From contig JADJYJ010000003.1 in NCBI GenBank assembly GCA_016719785.1, positions 558,001-622,000 on the forward strand: 64,000 bases of DNA. The letters run 5' to 3'. Shown piece by piece: positions 54,971-62,951 of the stretch. Position numbers and translations under genes: made by a program. The DNA comes from Candidatus Amarolinea dominans. Lineage in GTDB: Bacteria > Chloroflexota > Anaerolineae > SSC4 > Amarolineaceae. Positions within the stretch are counted from its first letter, which is position 1; each line of letters opens with the position of its first letter. The notes under the pieces are model-generated. The model worked only from the letters and a program-made list of their open reading frames with translations. It did no database searches and was not told the origin of the DNA.

Positions 54971-56152
54971 ATGTCTGACTTTTGCACGCAAGCCGACGCG
55001 ATGCTTGCCCAGTTGATCGCCTGGCGACGCGACTTTCATCAGCACCCCGAGCTTGGTTTCCAAGAAACGCGCACCAGCAGCATTGTGGCCGGCCATCTAA
55101 ACGACCTGGGCATCGAAGTACAGCAGGGCGTCGGGCGCACCGGCGTGGTCGGCATCGTAGATGGCGCAGGCGACGGACCGACGGTGCTGCTGCGTTTCGA
55201 CATGGATGCCTTGCCGATTCAGGAGATCAGCGACGCGCCCTACCGCTCGCAGCACGCGGGTGTCATGCATGCGTGCGGGCATGACGGCCACACTGCCATC
55301 GGCCTGGGCGTGGCGACGCTGCTCAGCCGGCAACGCCAGCGCCTGTTTGGCCGTGTCAAGCTGATTTTTCAGCCGGCCGAAGAAGGCCTGGGCGGCGCCA
55401 TGGCCATGATCCAGGACGGGGTCTTGCAGCAGCCGGCGCCAGACTATGCGTTCGGCCTGCATCTGTGGAACCAGTTGGCCTTTGGACAGGTTGCGATTCA
55501 GGCCGGCCCTCTGCTGGCCGCGGCTGACGAATTCAGCCTGACGATCATCGGCCGCGGCAGTCATGGCGCGATGCCCCACGAGGGCATTGATGCCGTCGTG
55601 GTGGCGGCGCAGGTGGTGATGGCCCTGCAGACCATCGTCAGCCGCCTGGTTGATCCCACGGAGACCGCGGTGCTGACCATCGGCACCATTCACGGCGGCC
55701 AGGCATTCAACGTGCTGGCCGGTGACGTCACGATGACCGGCACCGTCAGAACCTTCGATGCCAACATTCGGCAGCAGGTGTGGCAGGGCATCGAAACGCT
55801 CGTGCATGGCATTTGCCAGGCCTATGGCGCCACCTTTGCGCTGCAGCAGGCGGGCTGCGCCGCGCCGGCAACGGTCAACGATCCCCGCGCAACCGCAACC
55901 ATGCGGCAAGCCGCGCAGGCGCTGGCAGACGCAACCCAGGTCACGCCGATCAAGCCCCTGATGATTGCCGAAGACATGAGTGAGTTTCTGCAGCGCGTGC
56001 CGGGCTGCTTTGCCCTGTTGGGCGCCGGCCCCCACCCGCATCCGCATCATAATGCGGGCTTCGACTTCGACGAACGGGCATTGCCCGTGGGTGTGGCCTT
56101 ACTGTGCGAGACGGCCGCGCTTGTGCTGAGCCAACCAGTCAGCCCTGGTTGA
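54971..56152 (+). CDS. M20 family amidohydrolase / carboxypeptidase
   Basis: A 393-residue M20D-type metallo-hydrolase such as hippurate or N-acyl-amino-acid amidohydrolase. RRDFHQHPELGFQETRTS begins the catalytic domain; FDMDALPIQE and HACGHDGHTA hold the metal ligands; KLIFQPAEEGLGGA carries the catalytic E-E pair, and AEDMSEFLQRVPGCF and GPHPHPHHNAGFDFDE near the C-terminus complete the site. A dimerisation domain (about 180-290) is present. CTGGAGAGGG precedes the ATG. The downstream small genes lie on the same strand, but their link is unknown. Confidence 0.92.
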   Translation: MSDFCTQADAMLAQLIAWRRDFHQHPELGFQETRTSSIVAGHLNDLGIEVQQGVGRTGVVGIVDGAGDGPTVLLRFDMDALPIQEISDAPYRSQHAGVMHACGHDGHTAIGLGVATLLSRQRQRLFGRVKLIFQPAEEGLGGAMAMIQDGVLQQPAPDYAFGLHLWNQLAFGQVAIQAGPLLAAADEFSLTIIGRGSHGAMPHEGIDAVVVAAQVVMALQTIVSRLVDPTETAVLTIGTIHGGQAFNVLAGDVTMTGTVRTFDANIRQQVWQGIETLVHGICQAYGATFALQQAGCAAPATVNDPRATATMRQAAQALADATQVTPIKPLMIAEDMSEFLQRVPGCFALLGAGPHPHPHHNAGFDFDERALPVGVALLCETAALVLSQPVSPG

Positions 56153-56194
56153 AAGCCAGACTGCAGGGACGAATTCACCAGAAGGAGACCCATT

Positions 56195-56566
56195 GTGCAA
56201 GAGATTGAAGGCTATTTTATTGACCGACAGGGACAGCCTGTCGCAGAGTGCAGCGTGGAAGTGGTGGCCTGGGAAGGCGAAGTGCTGGCCGCCACCACCG
56301 CGTTATCCGACCATTTTACGTTGCGTATCCCCAATGCATCGCCCAACATCCCGGTCTACTTCCGTATTCACACCATGACCAATCGCGCCCTCAGCACGCA
56401 TCACGAGATTGACTCGCCCGGCCTGATTTTGCCGGCCTCGGAGCAGAAAATACGTCTGTTCCTGGCCGCGGCGCGCAACGCGCTGGATCCGCAGCCGCTG
56501 GATTCGACGCGACCGGCCTGGGTGATCTTGCAGATGCCGGAAAAGATGGTCAAGCGAGTAGGTTAG
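56195..56566 (+). CDS. small protein, possibly transthyretin-like/carboxypeptidase regulatory fold
   Basis: A 123-residue protein with beta-rich pattern IEGYFIDRQGQPVAECSVEVVAWEGEVLAATTALSDHFTLRIP, similar to the carboxypeptidase-regulatory or transthyretin-like fold. No catalytic motif is visible. It starts at GTG 56195, chosen because AAGGAGACCCATT precedes it. It lies between the amidohydrolase and cupin genes on one strand. Function unknown. Confidence 0.7.
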   Translation: MQEIEGYFIDRQGQPVAECSVEVVAWEGEVLAATTALSDHFTLRIPNASPNIPVYFRIHTMTNRALSTHHEIDSPGLILPASEQKIRLFLAAARNALDPQPLDSTRPAWVILQMPEKMVKRVG

Positions 56567-56591
56567 CGCATCTTGTCTCTGGTACACAACC

Positions 56592-56912
56592 ATGTCAAAC
56601 TTCATCAAACCATTAGGTCACGCTGCCAGCCGGGCAGAGAAACCGTTCAAGCACACGTTTTTCCAAAGCCCGCGCCTGCTGGTTGGCCTGAACTGCCTCG
56701 ATGCCGGCCAGCGCCAGGGCCTGCACGAGCATGTGCATCAGGATAAGTTTTACCTGGTGCTCGAAGGCCAGGGCGCGTTCACCATCGGCGAGAGGACGGT
56801 CGTCTGCGGCCCAGGCGAGTTGATCCTGGCGCCGGCCGGGATTTTGCACGCGGTGACCAACGACGGCCCGGCGCGGCTCTCGTTCATCACCGCGCTCGCA
56901 CCGGCGACATGA
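56592..56912 (+). CDS. cupin domain protein
   Basis: A 106-residue single-domain cupin. GLHEHVHQDKFYLVLEGQGAFTIGERTVVCGPGELILAPAGILHAVTN shows the two cupin motifs with H, H and E metal ligands and the late H of ILHAV. The stop overlaps the next gene by 4 bp (ATGA). Substrate unknown; such small cupins are often isomerases or metal-dependent dioxygenase-like proteins. Confidence 0.88.
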   Translation: MSNFIKPLGHAASRAEKPFKHTFFQSPRLLVGLNCLDAGQRQGLHEHVHQDKFYLVLEGQGAFTIGERTVVCGPGELILAPAGILHAVTNDGPARLSFITALAPAT

Positions 56913-57175
56913 CCCTGAACGCCGGGCATGAGAGCGAACTGCAGTTCAGCGCGATGGAATTGCGTCGCTTCGACGGGCAAGCAGGACGGCCAGCGTACAT
57001 CGCCTACGACGGAGTGGTCTATGATGTAACCCACTCGACCCTCTGGCGCGACGGCATGCACAGAAACCTGCACTACGCCGGTCTTGATCTCACCCGTTCG
57101 CTGCGCAAAGCGCCGCACGATGCGTCCGTTTTTGCGCGGCTGCGCCGAGTGGGTCTCCTGCAACCGGAATTCTGA
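56909..57175 (+). CDS. cytochrome b5-like heme-binding domain protein
   Basis: An 88-residue protein. SAMELRRFDGQAGRPAYIAYDGVVYDVTHSTLWRDGMHRNLHYAGLDLTRSLRKAPHDASVF resembles the small bacterial cytochrome-b5-like domain (Cyt-b5 fold, GVVYDV-x-S-x-W-x-G-x-H). Two histidines (GMHRNLHYAG and APHDAS) are in the axial-ligand positions expected for heme. Its ATG overlaps the cupin gene by 4 bp, so the two are coupled. A redox role is inferred, partner unknown. Confidence 0.8.
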   Translation: MTLNAGHESELQFSAMELRRFDGQAGRPAYIAYDGVVYDVTHSTLWRDGMHRNLHYAGLDLTRSLRKAPHDASVFARLRRVGLLQPEF

Positions 57176-57250
57176 GCCGCCCCAGCCAGCGCCATGCCTC
57201 CCGCATCTCCGTAGCGCCGAATTTATCCGGTATCTCCCGCGCCGAGCCGC

Positions 57251-58042
57251 TCAACGCCCCCGGCGCCGGCTTGAATTTCTTGATGATTCGAACACCACGC
57301 GCTGACCGCGCAACGTGCTCAGCACGAACTCCAGCGCAATGATCAACATCCCGCAGCCGATGTCCACCACCAGCGTAAACGTGAACGCCTCCGCCAGCAC
57401 CAGCAGCACGGCGTTGATCGCGGCCAGCCAATCAGGCGCCAATTGCGGCGTCCAGCCGGCAATCAGCGCCAGGCAGATGAGCAGACCGCCAAACATCAGC
57501 ACCGGGCGCACCGGTTCGGTGTCACTGGGGCTGGGGAACATCGCGTTGCTGATGGCAAACGTCAGGTAAAGCCACAGCCAGGCATCAGACACACCGAGTA
57601 CGGCGATCAGCCCTTGCCACGCACCGCTCCAGCCTTCCTGGGTGATGCCTTGCACCATGCCGGTCAGGTCAAAGACACGGGTGCCGAGCACGAGCACGCC
57701 GAGGCTGCCCAAGAGAAAAGGGGCCATACCCACCACGCTGTCAGGCAGATGACCACCTGAAGTGACCGTCACCGAACCCAGGCGGATGTGTTTACCGCGG
57801 CGCCTGGGGTAGAGGTCCGGCGGCTTGACTTTGAGGCCGAGCAGTTTCGCCACCAGCCAGTGGCTCAACTCGTGGACGAGAATGCCAGGAAACAGGATTG
57901 CCCACAGCGCGACCACCGCGCCGTCGGCGTTACCGGCGATCAACCAGCCGAGGGCCTGAATGTGGCTGCTGATCCAGCGGGCCACGATCCACAGGGCCGC
58001 CAGTGAGCCAATTGTCCAGAGCAGTGGAATCCAGTCGTTCAC
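57251..58042 (-). CDS. membrane protein with HELSH motif, M50-like
   Basis: A 263-residue membrane protein with about six helices. ILVHELSHWLVAKLLGLKVKPPDLYPRRRGKHIRLGSVTV carries H57-E58-x2-H61, the zinc-binding motif of site-2-type (M50) proteases, at the end of a helix as in that family. A second acidic ligand is not obvious; GVSDAWLWLYLTFAISNAMFPSPSDTEP may supply it. Regulated intramembrane proteolysis is possible but not shown. GTG start at 58042 with GGGGAGGGGTG upstream. It is convergent with the cytochrome b5-like gene. Confidence 0.78.
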   Translation of the reverse strand: MNDWIPLLWTIGSLAALWIVARWISSHIQALGWLIAGNADGAVVALWAILFPGILVHELSHWLVAKLLGLKVKPPDLYPRRRGKHIRLGSVTVTSGGHLPDSVVGMAPFLLGSLGVLVLGTRVFDLTGMVQGITQEGWSGAWQGLIAVLGVSDAWLWLYLTFAISNAMFPSPSDTEPVRPVLMFGGLLICLALIAGWTPQLAPDWLAAINAVLLVLAEAFTFTLVVDIGCGMLIIALEFVLSTLRGQRVVFESSRNSSRRRGR

Positions 58043-58124
58043 GCGTCACCCCTCCCCGGTCTTGTTGTGTGCGCCATTGTAGCCAGGATCAGGCGCACGT
58101 GCAAACAGGTGAGCAGGCAAAGAA

Positions 58125-58155
58125 AAACCGGGTTCTTTTCATAAGAACCCGGTTT
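58125..58155 (-). terminator. hairpin terminator after tpiA
   Basis: AAACCGGGTTCTT (58125-58137) pairs with AAGAACCCGGTTT (58143-58155), 13 bp around TTCAT. On the minus strand it follows the tpiA stop and ends in a T-rich stretch. It shares the ACCCGGTTT core with the hairpin at 13965. Confidence 0.82.
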
Positions 58156-58167
58156 CGGCCAGAGCGC

Positions 58168-58935
58168 TTAGCCGCGCACGTTGGCAGTGATGCGGATCAT
58201 TTCGATGAAATCCTCCGCCTTGAGGCTGGCGCCGCCCACCAGCGCGCCGTCAATATCGGGCTGCTGCATGTACTCCGCCATGTTCTTAGCATTGGTGCTG
58301 CCGCCATACTGCACGCGCAGCGCCTGCGCCACCGTCTCACCAAACAGATCGGCCACCGGGCCGCGCACGCTGATGCTGATGATCTGATTGGCCGCGGCGC
58401 CGGTGGCAGCCCTGCCGGTGCCAATGGCCCAGATCGGTTCGTAGGCAATGACCAGGCCGGCCACCTGCTCAGCGCTCAGCCCGGCCAGCGCGCCGTTGAC
58501 CTGGCCGCGCACTACGGCGTCGGTAGCGCCGGCCTCGTACTGCTCCAGGTTCTCGCCCACGCAGACGATCGGAATCAGGCCGTGCGCCAGCGCTGCCTTG
58601 ATCTTGCGGTTGACGCTGGCGTCCGTTTCATCAAAGTACTGGCGCCGCTCCGAATGTCCCAGGATGACATATTGGCACAGTTCGGCCACCATGTTGGGCG
58701 CCACCTCACCGGTGAACGCGCCCTTCTCTTCCCAGTAAAGATTCTGTGCGCCCAGGCCCACCCGTGAGCCGTTCAGCGCCTGTTTGACCGACGCCAGCGC
58801 CGTGAAGGGCGGGCAGACCACGCTGGTGACGGCCGGGATCTCATCGAGCAGGGGGCGCAGGCTGTTGACTAAGGCCACCGCCTCCGCCACCGTCTTGTTC
58901 ATCTTCCAATTGCCCGCAACAATCGGTTTACGCAT
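58168..58935 (-). CDS. tpiA: triosephosphate isomerase
   Basis: A 255-residue TIM barrel interconverting DHAP and GAP. N9 and K11 in AGNWKMNK, H94 in ILGHSERRQYF, catalytic E166 in AYEPIWAIGTG and phosphate loop YGGSTNAKN are all present, as is GGASLKAEDF at the C-terminus. It ends the glycolytic minus-strand cluster, 37 bp after pgk, and precedes a strong hairpin. Confidence 0.97.
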   Translation of the reverse strand: MRKPIVAGNWKMNKTVAEAVALVNSLRPLLDEIPAVTSVVCPPFTALASVKQALNGSRVGLGAQNLYWEEKGAFTGEVAPNMVAELCQYVILGHSERRQYFDETDASVNRKIKAALAHGLIPIVCVGENLEQYEAGATDAVVRGQVNGALAGLSAEQVAGLVIAYEPIWAIGTGRAATGAAANQIISISVRGPVADLFGETVAQALRVQYGGSTNAKNMAEYMQQPDIDGALVGGASLKAEDFIEMIRITANVRG

Positions 58936-58972
58936 ACTTTTTCACCTCAACGAAAAACGAACTGCGCAACGG

Positions 58973-60148
58973 CTAAAGGTCCAACAGCGCTTCCACGCCG
59001 GGCAGTTGCTTGCCTTCCAGGAATTCCAGGCTGGCGCCGCCGCCAGTGGAGATGTGGGTCATCTTGTCGGCCAGCCCCGCCTGCTCGACCGCCGCGGCCG
59101 AATCGCCGCCGCCGATGATCGTGATTGCGCTGAGGCCGGCCAGCACCTCGGCGATGGCAAAGGTGCCAACCGCAAAGCGTGGAAACTCGAAAACGCCCAT
59201 GGGGCCGTTCCACACCACCGTCTTGGCCGGCAGCAGGGCGTTCTTGAAAAGCGCCACGCTGGCCGGGCCGATGTCCAGCACACGCCAGCCGGCCGGAATG
59301 TTGGCGACGGGCATAGTCTGGCTGGCAGCGGCGGGATCGAATTTGTCGCCGATGACGACATCCACAGGCAGCAGCAGCAGCTTGCTGCCGGCGCGTGCGA
59401 TCAGGCCGCGCGCCATTTCCACGCTGCCCTCTTCCACCAGGGAATCGGCCAGATCGAAGCCCTGCGCCTTGAGGAAGGTGTTGGCCATACCGCCGCCGAT
59501 CAGCAGCGCGTCCACTTTGGTCAGCAGCGCCTCGATGACGCCGATTTTATCCGAGATCTTGGCCCCGCCCAGGATGGCCACGAACGGCCGCTGCGGCTTG
59601 TCCAACGCCTTGCCCAGGAAAGCCAGTTCCTTTTCCATCAGAAAACCGGCCACCGCGGGCAAGAAACGCGCCACCCCTTCGGTGGATGAATGGGCGCGAT
59701 GGGCCGAGCCAAAGGCATCGTTGACGAAGATGTCGCCCAGCCGGGCCATCTGCCGGGCCAGTTCCAAATCGTTCTTCTCTTCGGTCGGATGGAAACGGGT
59801 GTTTTCGAGCAGGAGCACCGCGCCCGGCTTGAGTGCAAGCGCGGCGGCCTCCGCGGTGGGGCCGACGCAATCATCGGCAAACTGCACCGGCCGGCCCAAC
59901 AGTTCGCTCAAGTGTCCAACCAGCGGCTGCATGGTGTACTTGGGATCAGGGCCGCCCTTGGGGCGCCCCAGGTGCGACATGAGCACCAGCGCTGCGCCGT
60001 GGTCGAGCAGGTAAGTCAGCGTGGGTAACGCGGCCCGCATGCGGGTATCATCATTGACCGCGCCATCTTTGATGGGCACGTTGAAATCAACCCGCACCAG
60101 CACGCGTTTGCCGCTCACCTCGATATCACGAATCGTCTTTTTGTCCAT
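58973..60148 (-). CDS. pgk: phosphoglycerate kinase
   Basis: A 391-residue cytoplasmic kinase. RVDFNVPIKDGAVNDDTRMRAALPTLTYLLDHGAALVLMSHLGRPKGG is the signature region binding 3-phosphoglycerate; ENTRFHPTEEKND, ILGGAKISDKIGVIEAL, WNGPMGVFEFPRFAVGT and GGGDSAAAVEQAGLADKMTHISTGGGASLEFLEGKQLPG complete the two lobes. It lies between gap and tpiA. Confidence 0.97.
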   Translation of the reverse strand: MDKKTIRDIEVSGKRVLVRVDFNVPIKDGAVNDDTRMRAALPTLTYLLDHGAALVLMSHLGRPKGGPDPKYTMQPLVGHLSELLGRPVQFADDCVGPTAEAAALALKPGAVLLLENTRFHPTEEKNDLELARQMARLGDIFVNDAFGSAHRAHSSTEGVARFLPAVAGFLMEKELAFLGKALDKPQRPFVAILGGAKISDKIGVIEALLTKVDALLIGGGMANTFLKAQGFDLADSLVEEGSVEMARGLIARAGSKLLLLPVDVVIGDKFDPAAASQTMPVANIPAGWRVLDIGPASVALFKNALLPAKTVVWNGPMGVFEFPRFAVGTFAIAEVLAGLSAITIIGGGDSAAAVEQAGLADKMTHISTGGGASLEFLEGKQLPGVEALLDL

Positions 60149-60167
60149 GGTCTGTCCTCGATAAACA

Positions 60168-60193
60168 CCCGGCGGGTTCAGTGACCCGCCGGG
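60168..60193 (-). terminator. hairpin between gap and pgk
   Basis: CCCGGCGGGT (60168-60177) pairs with ACCCGCCGGG (60184-60193), 10 bp, loop TCAGTG. It lies 20 bp upstream of the pgk start with no U-run, so an attenuator or mRNA-processing site is possible. Confidence 0.6.
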
Positions 60194-60221
60194 AATACAA
60201 ACTCAAGCGCAACGTCGTCCG

Positions 60222-60247
60222 GCCGTAAGTCACGCCTGCGGCGTGAC
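60222..60247. repeat. dispersed repeat CCGTARGTCACG, copy 2
   Basis: CCGTAAGTCACGCC-TGC-GGCGTGAC forms an 8-bp hairpin (60229-60247) and matches the copy at 19398-19421. Confidence 0.6.
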
Positions 60248-60281
60248 AACGCCCTCCGCGACCTATCACGCCCCGCTTAGA

Positions 60282-61298
60282 TCAGAGGCCCTTCTGCATC
60301 AGCATGTTGCACAGGTCCGCCACACGCATGGAATAGGCCCACTCGTTGTCATACCAGGCCAGGACCTTGGCCAGGTTGCCGCCGAGCACCTGGCAGAACT
60401 CGGCGTCCACGATACTGGAGCGTGCATCGCCCTTGAAGTCCATGGAAACCGGTGAATCCTCACTGACGCCCAGGATACCCTTGAGCGAGCCAGCTTCGGC
60501 CGCCTTGAACGCGGCGATCAGATCGGCCGTGGTGGTTTCCTTCTCCAGGAGGCAGACGAAGTCCACAACCGACACCGTGGGCGTGGGCACCCGCAGCGAC
60601 ATGCCATCGAACTTGCCCTTCAGCTCAGGGATCACGAGCGACAGGGCGCGGGCCGCGCCGGTGGATGTGGGGATGATGTTCAGAGCGGCGGCGCGAGCGC
60701 GGCGCAGGTCTTTGTGCGGCAGGTCCAGGATGCGCTGATCGTTGGTGTACGAGTGAATCGTATTCATCAGCCCTCTGACGATGCCGAAGTTGTCGAACAC
60801 CACCTTGGCCGCCGGGGCCAGGCAGTTTGTGGTGCAGGAAGCGTTCGAGATGATGTGGTGGACGGCCGGATCGTACTTGTCCTGGTTGACGCCCAGGACG
60901 ATCGTGATATCCGGACCGGTGGCCGGCGCGCTGATGATGACCTTCTTGGCGCCGCCGTTGTTGCGATGGACGGCCGCCTGTTCACCCTTGGTGAAGACGC
61001 CGGTAGATTCAACGACGATTTCGACGCCCAGGTCCTTCCACGGCAACTGGGCGGGGTCCTTCATGGCAAACACCGTCACCGGCCTGCCATCCACGATGAG
61101 GGCATTGTCGCCCACTTCCACGGTGCCATCGAACTTGCCGTAGTTCGAGTCATACTTCAGCAAGTGCGCGTTTGTCTTGGCGTCGAACAGGTCGTTGATC
61201 GCCACAACTTCGAGCGTTTCGCCGTAAGTGTCACGCAGTGCCTTGAACACTTGGCGTCCGATACGACCAAAACCATTGATGCCGATACGAGTCTTCAT
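60282..61298 (-). CDS. gap: glyceraldehyde-3-phosphate dehydrogenase
   Basis: A 338-residue NAD-dependent enzyme. GINGFGRIGRQVF begins the Rossmann domain; AINDLFD suggests NAD preference. Catalytic C155 is in SNASCTTNC and H182 in TIHSYTNDQRILD; SSIVDAEFCQVLGGNLAKVLAWYDNEWAYSMRV closes the protein. I chose the ATG at 61298 (GGAGGAATCTGC upstream). It lies after yvcK and before pgk in the same direction. Confidence 0.97.
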   Translation of the reverse strand: MKTRIGINGFGRIGRQVFKALRDTYGETLEVVAINDLFDAKTNAHLLKYDSNYGKFDGTVEVGDNALIVDGRPVTVFAMKDPAQLPWKDLGVEIVVESTGVFTKGEQAAVHRNNGGAKKVIISAPATGPDITIVLGVNQDKYDPAVHHIISNASCTTNCLAPAAKVVFDNFGIVRGLMNTIHSYTNDQRILDLPHKDLRRARAAALNIIPTSTGAARALSLVIPELKGKFDGMSLRVPTPTVSVVDFVCLLEKETTTADLIAAFKAAEAGSLKGILGVSEDSPVSMDFKGDARSSIVDAEFCQVLGGNLAKVLAWYDNEWAYSMRVADLCNMLMQKGL

Positions 61299-61406
61299 GC
61301 AGATTCCTCCCTGCAAAGTCTGTTGCCGTTGCCGGCTGCAAATAATCAATACTGAACACAAGAATAGCCAGGGTGTGACCTGGCTACATGGCCGCTGATT
61401 GCCACT

Positions 61407-62780
61407 TCAGCGTAATTGTACCACAGTGGGCGCTGGCACGCTATGATTTAGGGCAGTTTTTTCCGCACGAGCTTGCGAATTGGTGAGCTGCGCGTAGATC
61501 TGCATGATCGCGCTGGCCAATAGCTCGCTGTCATGTCGCCACGGGCGCTGCCGATCAACCAGGTCTGCCAGGTAGACTGAAACGCCGGGCAGGTCATCCG
61601 TTGGGGGAGTGACCCATTCGAAATGGGCGGTCGGCGCTGGAATTGGCATGCGCGTGTTATTGTTGGCCAGAACATGCATGAAAACGCCCTCACCCACATG
61701 CCGATTGAGCGACTCGACATGCTCACCCACCCCAAAACCGGCTGTTTCGCCGGGCTGAGTTGCCACATTGCAGATGTAGATGCGCGGCGCCTGTGCGGCC
61801 TTCACCGCGCGCGCGATACCATCCACCAGCAGGTTGGGGAGCACACTGGTGAACAGGCTGCCCGGCCCCGCCACGATCACATCGGCATCGAGGATCGCCT
61901 TGACGGCCGCGGGGTACGCGCGCGCATCCTCGGGTTGCAGGAATACGCGTTCGATGCGCTGACCTAAGCCAGGAATGGCCGATTCGCCTTGCACACGACG
62001 CCAGCCCTCGGCGCCATCCTCCAACTCCTCACGCAGATCGGCGCACAGCGTCACATCCTGCAGCGTCGAAGGGATCACCTGCCCGCGCACCGCCAGGACC
62101 CGGCTGGCCTCGGCCAGGCCGCTCTCGAAGCTGCCGGTGATGTTGGTCATCGCGGCGATGAACAGGTTGCCAAAGGAATGGCCGTTCAGCCCCATGCCTT
62201 CACTAAACCGGTATTCGAAGAGGCGGGTGGTGAGGGTTTCGGCGTCGGAGAGCGCCGCAATACAGGCTCGAAAGTCGCCAGGCGGCGGCAAACCCAGTTC
62301 CTGGCGCAGACGGCCAGAGGAGCCGCCATCATCGGCCACGGTGACGATCGCTGTGATGTTATCGGTGTACTTCTTGAGTCCTCGCAGCAGCGTGGACAAC
62401 CCGGTGCCGCCGCCAAAGGCCACCACTTTAGGCCCACCCCGGCGCCGGCGGTGTTGATAGACAATGTCGGCCACATGGCCCTGCCCAGGGCGCAAGAACG
62501 GCTCGACCAGGGCCTGACTCAACTTGTAGAGGGCCAGGCCGATCAGCCCAAGCCCCATGCCGGAGAAGACCAGCGCGCGCAGCGGGCGGTCTGCGAACTG
62601 CAACATGCCAAAATAGACGATCGGTGAAAACGTATGACTGTCTGCGGCACTGCGGATGAGAATAGCGAAGCCCAGGCTGAGCACAATACTACCGAGCATG
62701 AGCAATAGCAGCCAGCGCTTGACGTGCATTCCGGGAACGAGCCACTTGAGGTGCGAGCGGCGACCATTACTTGATGCCAT
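61407..62780 (-). CDS. yvcK: YvcK/CofD-like gluconeogenesis factor with N-terminal membrane helices
   Basis: A 457-residue protein. Two N-terminal helices (WLLLLMLGSIVLSLGFAILI, ALVFSGMGLGLIGLALYKL) precede the CofD-like domain: VVAFGGGTGLSTLLRGLKKYTDNITAIVTVADDGGSSGRLRQELGLPPPGDFRACIAAL is the nucleotide-binding hallmark, with GHSFGNLFIAAMTNITGSF, GPGSLFTSVLPNLLVDGI and NVATQPGETAGF. YvcK proteins bind UDP-GlcNAc and are needed for gluconeogenic growth and cell-wall homeostasis. ATG at 62780 has GGAAGGA upstream; a GTG at 62813 is possible. It is 108 bp upstream of gap. Confidence 0.93.
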   Translation of the reverse strand: MASSNGRRSHLKWLVPGMHVKRWLLLLMLGSIVLSLGFAILIRSAADSHTFSPIVYFGMLQFADRPLRALVFSGMGLGLIGLALYKLSQALVEPFLRPGQGHVADIVYQHRRRRGGPKVVAFGGGTGLSTLLRGLKKYTDNITAIVTVADDGGSSGRLRQELGLPPPGDFRACIAALSDAETLTTRLFEYRFSEGMGLNGHSFGNLFIAAMTNITGSFESGLAEASRVLAVRGQVIPSTLQDVTLCADLREELEDGAEGWRRVQGESAIPGLGQRIERVFLQPEDARAYPAAVKAILDADVIVAGPGSLFTSVLPNLLVDGIARAVKAAQAPRIYICNVATQPGETAGFGVGEHVESLNRHVGEGVFMHVLANNNTRMPIPAPTAHFEWVTPPTDDLPGVSVYLADLVDRQRPWRHDSELLASAIMQIYAQLTNSQARAEKTALNHSVPAPTVVQLR

Positions 62781-62951
62781 GAACGGAGGATTCCTTCCAG
62801 TATTGCCAATCACAGATGCTCATCCGGCAAGACCAGCCGTGAGCGTCACACAATCCTATCAACCCAACCCATCGTTGTCTCCTGCACAAAGTGCGCCGGG
62901 CAACCTTTCCTGATTATAGCCCATAACCAGTAAAGGCCAAAAAGAGCAGGG

